Positions 10,529-19,756 of a stretch of DNA of 64,000 bases are shown piece by piece (within the stretch, counting starts at the first letter, position 1; every line of letters starts with the position of its first letter). Source of the stretch: Linum tenue (Eukaryota > Streptophyta > Magnoliopsida > Malpighiales > Linaceae); contig CAMGYJ010000005.1 in NCBI GenBank assembly GCA_946122785.1, positions 34,648,002-34,712,001 on the forward strand, given 5' to 3'. A program made the translations under genes and the position numbers. The notes under the pieces are model-generated. The model was not told the origin of the DNA and did no database searches. It was given only the letters and a program-made list of their open reading frames with translations.

Positions 10529-11788
10529 TTAGATCGATACCCTGAACTCATCATCCATTGGCTCTGCTCTAGGCGCCTCCTCCGGCCGAATGTCTATGTT
10601 GTTCACTCGGTGCCTCCGCGCGCCCTTTTTTCCTCCTTCCTCTTCTCGCGCATAGCGGGGGGCGCCTTCTCCCCTTGAAATTCCTATGCCCTGTGGGGCG
10701 ACGAACTTCAACGTTTGGTGGCAAGTCGAGGCTACCCCATTGAATAACGCCAACAGGGGTCTTCCCAGTATGACGTTGTACGGCGAGGGGCAATCCACTA
10801 TCCCAAACTCCACGGCATGTGTCACTCGATGCACTTCGTCGCCCAATGTTACCGGGAGGCGCACGCGCCCGATCACATGGGCAGGCGCCCCCGAAAACCC
10901 TATCAGCACCGAATCAGAGGGGCTTACCAATTCCGGCGCCAGCTGCATGCGCTCGAACGTGCTTTTGAACAAAACATCCATCGAACTTCCCGTATCCACC
11001 AACATCCTCTTGACCTTACACCCTGCAATGATTCCCTGTATCTCCAAAGCTTCCTCTGAGGGTACTTGACACGCTTCATCCGCCTCTTGATTAAAGCATA
11101 TTTGCACGGCCGCCTTCGCTTCCACAGATGCAGCTCGGAGGCGCCTAGACCTGTCCAACTTGTCCCGCAAATCGACGGTTCCGGTTATGGATTCCACCGT
11201 GAGTCTAACCCGATTGGGTTCCCCTTCTTGATTCAACTCGAACGGAGGCGGGGGTATTTCAAGTGGAGGAGGGAGGGTCTCAAGCGCAGGGAGGTTACCA
11301 GGCGCCTGTTGCATAAGGGGAAGGGTAGGCGCTTTTGGTTCAATTACCACAGCAGGTGCTGGCCTCGTCTCTCTTGCGACATACGCGCGGTGAGCCCTCT
11401 CTTCCGTCTTTCTTATGAAGTTGTTGAGCATTCCTCGGTCGGCCAACGTCTGCAACTCCGACTTCAGTTGGTAGCAATCGGCCGTATGATGCCCTTTATC
11501 CCGATGAAAGTCACAATACCGATCAAGGTTCCGTTCGTTTGGTTGCCCACGCATAGGTCTCGGCCAACGCACATGGTATCCCCGGTCCTTCACGTATTGC
11601 AGAATGTTTTTCAGAGAGTCGTTATATTCCGTGCAATTTCCCGCACTCCTGGGTGGCGGGCGCTGACTCTCAATCCTCCTTTGCGGCGCGTTGTTCATAA
11701 CGAATGGCCTAGGCGCCTGGCGCACCTCAACTTCTTCCCTACCAACGCGCCTCTTCTCTGCCCTCCTCGCGGCCAACGTTTCCTCCAA
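10529..11788 (-). CDS. Tat Gypsy gag C-terminal part and aspartic protease
   Basis: A 419-codon frame continuing the gag frame. It contains a CDFHRDKGHHTADC zinc knuckle (a CCHC variant), a basic linker, and a retropepsin-like domain with the catalytic LVDTGSSMDVLF motif. It ends in a TAA that is in frame with the downstream RT frame. In a normal element this region is part of one polyprotein processed by the protease itself. The active-site DTG triad is intact. Confidence 0.8.
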   Translation of the reverse strand: MEETLAARRAEKRRVGREEVEVRQAPRPFVMNNAPQRRIESQRPPPRSAGNCTEYNDSLKNILQYVKDRGYHVRWPRPMRGQPNERNLDRYCDFHRDKGHHTADCYQLKSELQTLADRGMLNNFIRKTEERAHRAYVARETRPAPAVVIEPKAPTLPLMQQAPGNLPALETLPPPLEIPPPPFELNQEGEPNRVRLTVESITGTVDLRDKLDRSRRLRAASVEAKAAVQICFNQEADEACQVPSEEALEIQGIIAGCKVKRMLVDTGSSMDVLFKSTFERMQLAPELVSPSDSVLIGFSGAPAHVIGRVRLPVTLGDEVHRVTHAVEFGIVDCPSPYNVILGRPLLALFNGVASTCHQTLKFVAPQGIGISRGEGAPRYAREEEGGKKGARRHRVNNIDIRPEEAPRAEPMDDEFRVSI

Positions 11789-11800
11789 GGCAATAACTTT

Positions 11801-12760
11801 CTAAACCCTTCGATCCAGATCTTCAGTTGACACCACAGCCCTCTTAGACAGCACCCGACACAACTCGTCACTATTCGTACACTCCTCCAGACACACTCCC
11901 AGGACTGGCGGTTGCACGTCCTTCACGGCCATGGCGACCGAAATCCAGCGGTTATAGAACTCTCTAAGCGCCTCACCCTCTCTCTGCTTGATTTTAAACA
12001 ATGCGCCTATAGTCAACGTCCGCCGCTTACGGCTAGCAAACTTGGACAAGAATAGCTCTGCAAATTGCTCAAAGCATTCGATGCGCCCCTCCTCCAACTG
12101 ATGATACCAATCTAAGACTACCCCTGCGAACGTCGAAGGAAACACCTTACACAACGTGGCATCCGTGCTATTGTACAATTGCATCTTTGTGAAATAGCTA
12201 TTCAGATGATCTTCTGGGTCAGTGACTCCATCATAGCTGGTCAGCGGCGGGAGTGTGGTTCCCGCTGGTTCCATTAACACACTTTGCGCTAAGGGTTGTC
12301 TGATCCCAAAGCGCCTGGCCTGACGCTTGGGCGTCCATGGGTTCTGCTCTTCCGGCGCCGGGATGGTCCACTCGCCTGGCGCCCTCCACACACCAGGGCG
12401 CCTAGGTGGCGTTACCTCAGGATTGTGGCCCTCATAGCCCGGGCGCCCATACTCGCTAACCTCCGAATCATCTATGAGCCTATCCCGCTTCCTCACCGGG
12501 GGGCTGTATTCCCTTGTATCAGCGCTCCTTCCTCCCTCCAATTCCCTCCGAAGCATTGCTATTGCTCGGTCTTGGTCAGCAATAATCTTGAACAGCTCCC
12601 TCTTTGACAACGAATCACTCTTCATAGATGGGCGCTCACGACTTTCGTCCTCTACGTCCATGCTCACTACCGGGCTTGCCCGCTGCTCGCTCCCCTCATG
12701 ACTGGAATTCTCCGTTCCCGCATCCTCTGCGCCTACACTACCAACATTCAAGTCTTCCAT
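11801..12760 (-). CDS. gag: Tat Gypsy Gag (N-terminal part)
   Basis: A 319-codon frame beginning 42 bp from the 5' LTR. The N-terminal third is acidic and charged. The C-terminal half is a retrotransposon Gag capsid domain (residues about 175-300), recognisable by YFTKMQLY, WYHQLEEG and REFYNRW segments. It ends with an in-frame TAG (11801-11803), and the frame continues directly into the protease ORF. The TAG could be a readthrough site or a nonsense mutation. A second stop between protease and RT makes simple decay more likely. Confidence 0.8.
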   Translation of the reverse strand: MEDLNVGSVGAEDAGTENSSHEGSEQRASPVVSMDVEDESRERPSMKSDSLSKRELFKIIADQDRAIAMLRRELEGGRSADTREYSPPVRKRDRLIDDSEVSEYGRPGYEGHNPEVTPPRRPGVWRAPGEWTIPAPEEQNPWTPKRQARRFGIRQPLAQSVLMEPAGTTLPPLTSYDGVTDPEDHLNSYFTKMQLYNSTDATLCKVFPSTFAGVVLDWYHQLEEGRIECFEQFAELFLSKFASRKRRTLTIGALFKIKQREGEALREFYNRWISVAMAVKDVQPPVLGVCLEECTNSDELCRVLSKRAVVSTEDLDRRV

Positions 12761-12801
12761 CTGCCTTAACTTGCCGAACGCCCCCTTCCTGGCGCGCCAA
12801 T

Positions 12802-13392
12802 TGTTGATGCCACAATACTCTCTCTCCCACGTGGCTCCACCACTGCTTCACGCCGAGCGCTTGGACCCTGCAGGACGGGCGCCTGGTGGGCTAGACCCGT
12901 CCGTTAGCACTCCAACGATCAAGTCAGGAGCAATTCTAGAGAGAGAAGTGAAGAAAGAAGTTTAGTGTGAGAAAGACCGACCTGCTTAAATGCTACCTAC
13001 CAAGTGCTATTTATACTACTCGGGCTCCTCGACCAAGCTCCGACCAACTCCTGCCACCAAGCCTTACGTCAGCCTAGCATTAAATGCCTGGTCTCCCCTG
13101 GCGCCTACGCGCCTACACGTGGCACACTGTCCGTTTTCCACATCGGGGCGCATAGGGGGACCACTGGCCTCGTGGCGCCCTTCCGACCTTGTCCACCTGT
13201 ACTTCCTTGTCTGCGAGCCTATTTTGTCGTCATGCGCCTCTATTCCTTTATAGCCACCTAGGTCATACCCCCATAGGCCATAGATGGGCTTCAAGCCCAA
13301 CAGGCTCCTAACTTTCATGGGCTCCTCTCTACTATCCCAACAAGGCCCAATAGGCTCTTGACTTTCATGGGCTCCTCTCTACTACCCCAACA
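12802..13392 (-). repeat. 5' LTR of the Tat-type Gypsy
   Basis: The partner of 6996-7586. The adjoining internal sequence on the minus strand, TTGGCGCGCCAGGAAGG, is the primer-binding site of the type used by Tat elements. TSD AGTTG follows at 13393. Confidence 0.93.
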
Positions 13393-13397
13393 AGTTG

Positions 13398-13719
13398 TAA
13401 AATTCCGAAACAAGATCCAGAATATCCCCACCGTGGCAGCTTATCACGAGTTTGAATCTTATCATGTACAATACATCACAATCCACTTGTTTCTGGATTT
13501 TGCCTGACCTTTCTAGACAAATTACATACCAATTTACATTAGGTCGATGAGGCCTCTCAAGTGCCCTCAAACCAACTTAATAGAATACTTGCACATAACA
13601 GCAACACTAAAATCCACTAAGCCGTTTGAAATCAAAATAATAGAAAAATTCATACAATACCAGTTACCCATAATTACCGAAACTGAGATTATTAAATTGT
13701 GTCATGTTTAGTCCCATGT
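13398..13719. other. Short intergenic spacer
   Basis: No gene seen. The end (about 13680-13715) repeats part of the inside of the neighbouring MITE (CTGAGATTATTAAATTGTGT occurs again at about 13742), so it may be a rearranged fragment of the same family. Confidence 0.5.
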
Positions 13720-14105
13720 AGGGTAAATGACACATTTGGTCACTGAGATTATTAAATTGTGTCATGTTTAGTCACTAGAAAAAATTAATATCAATTTTGG
13801 TCACTCGAATTACCGAAACTGGTCAAATTTAGTCACTCTCCCGTCAGTTTCCGTCCAACTCCATTAATGTAGTTGGACGGAAACTTTTGGGAGAGTGACT
13901 AAATGTGACATGTTTCAGTAATACGAGTGACTAAATGTGACATTTTTCAATAATTCGAGTGACCAGAGTTGGACAGAGGCTACAGAAGAGTGACCAAATG
14001 TGACCTGTGTCAGTAATTCAAGTGACCAAAATTGATATTAAATTTTTCTAGTGACTAAATATGACACGATTTAGTAATCTAAGTGACCAAATGTGTCATT
14101 TACCC
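13720..14105. mobile_element. MITE with long TIRs and internal hairpin, copy A
   Basis: It starts AGGGTAAATGACACATTTGG and ends with the near-complement, closing in CATTTACCC. The inside is made of alternating sense and antisense copies of a GTGACTAAATGTGACA-like word, plus a strong inverted repeat around GTTTCCGTCCAACT. It belongs to the same family as 26850-27237. No clear target duplication is found around this copy. There is no coding potential. Confidence 0.75.
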
Positions 14106-14963
14106 ATAATCCATTGATCCGAGTCCGACCCAACTTCAGCGCCAATCCCTTGCTGATATGTCACAGCCTCACAACTCGACGCCATGGCCGTGCCACCTGA
14201 CAAGTACAGTAAATGGGGCAACCAGATGAATCACAGTTTAAGTAAAACTTGTTCATGCAACAACCCGCAACCCCACACCCCAAGCATTCCCATATATGTG
14301 TAGAACTATATATATATGTATATTTACTCGGCACCATTAAATCATAAGTCAGCACAGTGATATTGGGACAGAGACCCAGCAAGTTGGCGTTGACAAGCTA
14401 GTCCACACAGACATATCCATACATCTGATGGCGACGTTCTTCTGTTCCATATCAGAAGAAAAAGGCTTTCAAACATAGGCAGATGGCAAAAGCGAAAGCA
14501 AACGCAACTAACCCAAAAGGAAAACCAAGTCAAATTGAAATTTCAGACCAAGAAGCTATAGCAAATTATAGCACAGCACACAGTGTTCACTGACTGCGAC
14601 CTTTCCCTGTAAACATTCTCCTTTTTGTCTCTCTCTCTCGCTCTCGCTCTGGGGTGTCTATTTTGTTCAAATCGAAGCATCCTAAGCCGGGAAAACAGAG
14701 TATTATGTGATCAGTTTGGTGTATATAGCTTCGTCTCCCTTCCCGCGCGCCTTTTCATGCTATCTCAACTCTCTCTTCCCTTTCATTTTCACCCTTCTGC
14801 AGCTGCTGCTGTAAATTTGTCCACTAGCTAGCTACCATCATGAATTCATTAGTCAAAATATAAAAAAGCCAGAGGGGCAGGGGAAAAAGGAAATGTTTCC
14901 TCCCTATGAATGCATCGAGATTTTGAAGGTGGGTTTTTGATTTGTGAGTGAGAAAATCACGAG
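14106..14963 (+). promoter_or_regulatory. Upstream region of the SOSEKI gene
   Basis: No other gene is seen. A possible TATA box (GTATATAGC, 14721-14729) is followed by a CT-rich stretch of leader type, and another CT run lies at 14627-14650. The transcription start cannot be fixed from sequence alone. Confidence 0.35.
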
Positions 14964-16703
14964 ATGGAAGTGGGTGGTGCGGCGAGAGGAAGAAGATCGA
15001 CGGCGGGGCGAGGAGGAGAGCAGAGAGACAGCACGGAGAAGAGGAAACCTTGCGTGGCCATGAAAAGGGTTCAAGTTGTTTACTATCTTACCAGGAACGG
15101 CCAACTGGAGCATCCTCACTTCATGGAACTCACCCACTCCCCCAATCACCTCCTTCGCCTCAAAGGTAAAACTAGTTTAAATGTTATAAACTACTGGCAG
15201 AAAAAAGGTTTGAACTTGGTGAGTAAAATATCTTTTGGTGGAAATGGTGGGTATATGGAGCAGATTTTGTGGATCGGCTGACCGCTCTCAGGGGGAGAGG
15301 GATGCCTTCTCTGTATTCATGGTCCTGCAAAAGGTCTGCAACCCCATCCCACTCTTGTGTTCTTGGCAAAAAACCTGTGATGTTGACTGGATTTTTTTGT
15401 CAATGGCGTATGTGTTGAATGAATGATGTGTACAGGACATATAAGAACGGTTACGTATGGAACGATTTGGGGGAGAACGACGCGATTTATCCCGCCGATG
15501 GAGCTGCCGCCGAGTACGTTCTCAAGGGTTCCGAGATTCTCCCTCAACCTGTTGCTGGATTTGCTGAAAGGCTGCCGCCGCCGCCGCAGCAGCAGCAGCA
15601 GATTCATGATGTGTCGTCGAGTAGAGATGTGTTGGTTCATAATCATCAGCCCAGAACCACTAATTATATACCTCTTGCCAAAACAAAACAGAGGCCACAG
15701 CAGCAGCAGCCATTGGAGTTTACAGCTCCTCTGCCTCCAAGAACTCGCCCCTGCAGCCGGGAACTCGAACCAGAACCAGAACCAGAGGAAGAGGAAGAAT
15801 CGCCAGAGGAACTCGACGAGGAGGAGAAAGCAAGTTACAGCACAACAAGCTCCACAACACCACGTTCCCGCTGCTCCAGAGGCGTCTCCACAGACGAACC
15901 AGAAGAAGAACAGCAGCAGGCGGCGAAGCAGGGGAACCAACTGGTTCCTACTCATACCCAGAAAACCCCATTGATTTTAGTGAAGCGATTTCCAGGAGGA
16001 GAACAAAGTGATGGTGGGTCGGACTCCGACCCGGGATCAATCAAGGAGTCGTCATCATCAGCAACCAGACCAGCAGTTCGCAATTCGGTTCTGCTTCAAC
16101 TCATTTCCTGCGGCAGCTTCACCGCCCCACCTCCTCCTAAGCTCAAGACCAACGTTGCGGCTACAATCAAGAAACTGCCGCTGCCACCACCCGTCATTAA
16201 AAGAGAGGTCGTTGGCAGTAGTGACGACTGTGGCGCCGGCAATGTTAGCAGCAGAAGGATGGGCAGTACTGGTAATGGTGCAGGGAAGGAAGGAGAAGGA
16301 GAAGGAGAAGAAGAGGCGATGATGATGATAAAGTACATGTCGGAGAATCCCAGGTTCGGCAACCCTCAGTCTCAAGAAAAGGAGTTCTTCAGCGGCAGCA
16401 TTGTCGAATCCGTTGATCATTCTGCTCCTCCTGGAATTGACACCATTAAGAGATCCAATTCCTACGGGGAACAACGGTATTAATTGGTCATAGTGTTTCT
16501 TACATGTCATTACGCTTAACTTCACAAAGATTGATTATATAGGTTAGTTACAGTTCCATTCTTTCTGCAGGAGCAGCTTGAAGGAAGCAGCAGCAGCTCA
16601 TGTGGAAGATGCAGCTGCTGAAGCAGGGGCGCAAGTGAAGAACAGGGGAGGAGGAGGAGGCATCAAAGGGAAATGCATGCCTCGTTTGAGGTCCTCGAAG
16701 TGA
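14964..16703 (+). CDS. SOK: SOSEKI family polarity protein (DUF966, DIX-like)
   Basis: Exons 14964-15165, 15264-15333, 15436-16476 and 16571-16703, all with GT-AG borders, give 481 residues. Residues about 34-126 form the DIX-like domain that lets SOSEKI proteins polymerise at cell corners. Diagnostic pieces are RVQVVYYLTRNGQLEHPHF, HLLRLKDFVDRLTALRGRGM, MPSLYSWSCKR and YKNGYVWNDL followed by EYVLKGSE. The middle is low in complexity (Gln, Pro, Glu runs), as usual for the family. The C-terminus has the conserved GKCMPRL motif (Cys473 onward). The ATG at 14964 keeps the domain in frame after a short Gly/Arg-rich leader. A later Met just before the domain (residue 33) is an alternative start. 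SOSEKI proteins mark cell polarity in land plants, where they act at the plasma membrane. The gene is intact and sits alone between transposons. Which paralogue it is cannot be told. Confidence 0.9.
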
Positions 16704-17550
16704 ATGAACAGAGGAATTTAATGATTAAGTGGAAATATGTCAATTACTACTAGGAAGGATAAGGACATGGTGATTGCTGCTTTTCCTTTATTGCTTCTGT
16801 ATAAAAGGATGGGTTGTTACTGGTTTTTCACCCGCCATTGTTGTTATTATGACAAGTCACTGGCAGTGGCAGGCCATTATTATCGTGAAATCTCCCCTCC
16901 AACTGTCCGTTTGGGATAATTCTGGAAAATTTGACTCGGTGAATCTGGAAAGCAAATTGTGGACAGAGAGGTGTTAGTACGTGCGTTGAGCTTGCAGGCA
17001 TAGAAGGAAGAAAGCTGAAACCCTTTTTGACTTTCCAGTTGCTGGTTTGCTTCCACGGCCAGTTTTTAGGCTTCCTTGTAGTTGTTGCCAGCGGTCTTTT
17101 TCTTGGAGCTTAGTGGGGTTGTAAACTAGAGTGAAGTCGAGTTTTATCTAATTGTGGCTCAACTTATTAATAAATTAGATTTTTTTTCCTGCGGTAAGAA
17201 ATTAATTATAGATAAAAATGTATTTGACGTATTTGATGATTTAGTGGAAACTAAGTAATTTATTGTCTTAATCTTTACGAATGGCATACATTATACATTT
17301 GTTTATGTGATACATAAGGAAATAACTTACATACATTATATATTTGTATATATGTAAGTATTCTGTAATTTATTGTCTTAAATCATCACAGAATACTTAC
17401 ATATACTTGTTTCTATTTTATTTTATGAAACCTGCGGTTAGTTGTATTAATAAAAAAATGTTGTTGCATCGTCCAACAGAAGCTGATTAATCAAGATCAT
17501 AGAGGGTCTATCTACCCAAATAACCGAAGTATTCCAGGGAGTTCGTGTTA
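16704..17550. other. 3' region of SOSEKI and AT-rich spacer
   Basis: No gene seen. The first 400 bases are probably the 3' UTR. At 17329-17410 there is an imperfect inverted repeat (TGTAAGTATTCTG against CAGAATACTTACA) that could form a hairpin. The remainder is AT-rich without recognisable ends. Confidence 0.45.
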
Positions 17551-17555
17551 CGTGT

Positions 17556-18353
17556 TATGTAAAGACACAGAAGAATTTTAGGGATTTTGACCAAGTACGA
17601 TACAGAAAAGAAAGAAGGAAAAAAAGAAGAAGAAGAAGGCTTCTGTTTCTCGTCCAAAGAGACTTGTAAATGGGCTCAAAAAGGCAAAGCCCAAAGCGAA
17701 ATAAAAGTAAATGAAAATAAGAAGGAACGAGGGCTTGAGCTACAAAGCCCAACCGAAAAATGTAACAAGACCAACAACACACTGCTTGTCTTCGACCTTG
17801 ACCTGTCGAAGCAAAAACAGAGCAGAGGCAAAAACAGAGTCGAAGAACATGGAACACATAACAAGAACCGTAAGAGCAGTAAAAAGAAAGGCAACACACG
17901 ATTTAACGAGGTTCCCTAACTACTGTCACTCCTCGTCTCGAAAATAGCACTTGCTATTTTCTGAGAGACTTTTTTTTATTAAGATTTTTCCTATCAAGCA
18001 AAAGAAAAGGAAACAGAGTAACGAATCTGTAAAACCGAACAACCACCAGCCCATATCACATTCCGATCTGTAGAAACCCTCAACAACTAAGAACCTCTTC
18101 CCCTGAACTGTTGATGACCTTGTAACTAAAAGACCAGCCCTCTACCGCTCTCTTTTTCTCCGTTACAAACCTTACTTTTACACTCGAGTTACACTGAATA
18201 TATAGGCAGAGCAAAGTATCCGTTGAGAAGACCAAGCTAGCCGTTGCTGATTTTCCGCCAGAATTGCTTCTTCTGAGATGACCTTCCTTAGACGAATGAA
18301 TCTTGAAAACTTACCAAAGGAGGATCAATCATCTACTCTTATTTTGTTCAACA
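17556..18353 (-). repeat. 3' LTR of the Sirevirus-type element
   Basis: It matches 24842-25644 and 44180-45120. On the minus strand it starts TGTTGAACAAAATAAG. The adjoining internal sequence holds the polypurine tract AGGGGAAGAT. Several open frames run through it in all three copies and are not genes. Confidence 0.9.
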
Positions 18354-18494
18354 ATCTTCCCCTAAAGAAGAGATTGACGATTGATTTTTTTCCTGCAAAA
18401 GACAACACACGAAAACTACAAGCACAATAGGAGAAATATACCTCGAGACAAATAATGCAGCTAAAAATCATGAATCATGAAGTCCAAACCAATT

Positions 18495-19674
18495 CTAGCA
18501 AAGTTCAAACATCCCAGAGCAAAGTTCGAACATAATCAGACCAAAACAGCAAGTTCCAACCCAATAAACACATAGGGTAAACATATTAAAACAAGAGCCA
18601 AGCTGAAAAACACTTCGCAAGAGAAACAGAATACGTCTAAAACGATCTTCATTGTTGGAGCCAAGATCTTCTTCATCAGTCTCATAAAGCACCACAAGAT
18701 CTGCAGGAAACGAATCTTCAGAAGCCGAGTTATCCTCTTTCTCTGGTTCCACTTCTTTAGGTTCTACCTCCACCTCATCGTCTTCAATTACAGCAATAGC
18801 AGCAGGAAAAACTTCTCCCTCAATCGCAATCTCCATGTCGTCCAGCATTTGGTCGATAGACACATATTGAGTAGGAGAGATGGTGCGAAAAGAGGATAGG
18901 TCAATTTCTAGACGAGAGAACAACCGAGTGATGAGGGGTCCAAATGGCAGTGGGATAGGGAAGTGGACATCACCAAAGGAGAGCATGGAGCCAAAAACCA
19001 AGTGAGCATAGTTGAGGACATGGATAACAACATGACGCATAATCCAGAGGTCTAAAGGGGTAACTCCGTCAAGAGACTGAAAATGGGGAAGAAAGACCAT
19101 GGTGAGGACGAAATGAAAAGCACAAAGACGGGGCAGCAGGACATTAACAAGAAGGGATAGGGCAGGACCAGGATGGACACCCGTGAGGCGCACAAACTCC
19201 TCGGCAATATTAAAATTAACTCTCCACAACTCAGATTCACGAGCCAAGGTCCTACCAATAGCTGGGATATCCAACAAACGACCAAGGTCGAAAACAGGGA
19301 TGGTAAGGAGATGGCCATGGAACATGGTGGAAAAAAACTCTGGAATGCAGGCCATCGGAGCGAAGGTTTGAGTAAAAAAATCGGACACGAATAGGGCAAA
19401 AAATGGATGAAAGCTGATCAAGTAAGAATCCCCATCCCCGATTTTGGATGAAATCATTGATATCTAGAGCAAAATCAGGGAACTCTTCAAACGGAGCAAT
19501 GATAGAGGGGGCAAGCTCAAAAAATTGACGGTGGCGGTGGTAGTTGGCAAGAGCAGGTTCGAAAAACAGAGTACCAGAAAACTTTATAGACAAAGAGGGC
19601 TCCATAGCTAAGACAAAAAAAGAACAAGAAAAAAAACTCTCAAAAGTGAAGCGAAGAGGAAATAAGAAGCTCAA
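18495..19674 (-). pseudogene. Additional ORF behind pol (plant-transposon PF20167-like), frameshifted
   Basis: Two overlapping minus-strand frames (19252-19674, then 18495-19457) read as one protein if a frameshift near 19330 is allowed. The first contributes VRFFYSNLRSDG. The second contributes VFDLGRLLDIP, a hydrophobic LLPRLCAFHF region, LPFGPLITRLFSRL, and a long acidic C-terminal tail. This pattern resembles the 'putative plant transposon protein' domain (PF20167) found with plant retrotransposons. The position, after RNase H and before the 3' LTR and in the sense direction, is that of the envelope-like ORF of Sireviruses. I see no clear signal peptide. Its function is unknown. Confidence 0.55.
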
Positions 19675-19756
19675 CTTAAATAGGGAAGCGGGAGCCCGCT
19701 AAGAAGAGGAACACCAACATACAAGGTAAGAAAATAAAGATCAATAACTCTAAGAA

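Larger units (their letters stand above)
6996..13392 (-). mobile_element. Young non-autonomous Gypsy element of the Tat type
   Basis: A 6.4-kb element is bounded by TSD AGTTG (6991-6995 and 13393-13397), with 591-bp LTRs that begin TG and end CA. I see only two differences between the LTRs, so it inserted recently. The minus strand carries gag, protease, reverse transcriptase, RNase H and a second, archaeal-like RNase H, the hallmark of the Tat clade. No integrase or chromodomain is present. Between pol and the 3' LTR lies an ORF in the opposite direction with an intron and a TATA box. Missing integrase combined with near-identical LTRs implies that enzymes were supplied in trans. Confidence 0.9.

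Noticed and set aside
11066..11830. 254-codon plus-strand frame opposite the Tat gag-protease region
   Set aside because: The minus strand holds recognisable Gag and protease motifs; the plus-strand product has no family likeness.
15317..15955. 212-codon frame antisense to SOSEKI exon 3
   Set aside because: It is a shadow of the Gln/Glu/Pro-rich exon 3; the sense strand has the conserved domain and consistent splice sites.
17587..17919. Lys-rich and Phe/Leu-rich frames in the Sirevirus LTRs (again at 24843 and 44254)
   Set aside because: These are repeated in every LTR copy on both strands and disrupted differently; they are LTR sequence, not genes.
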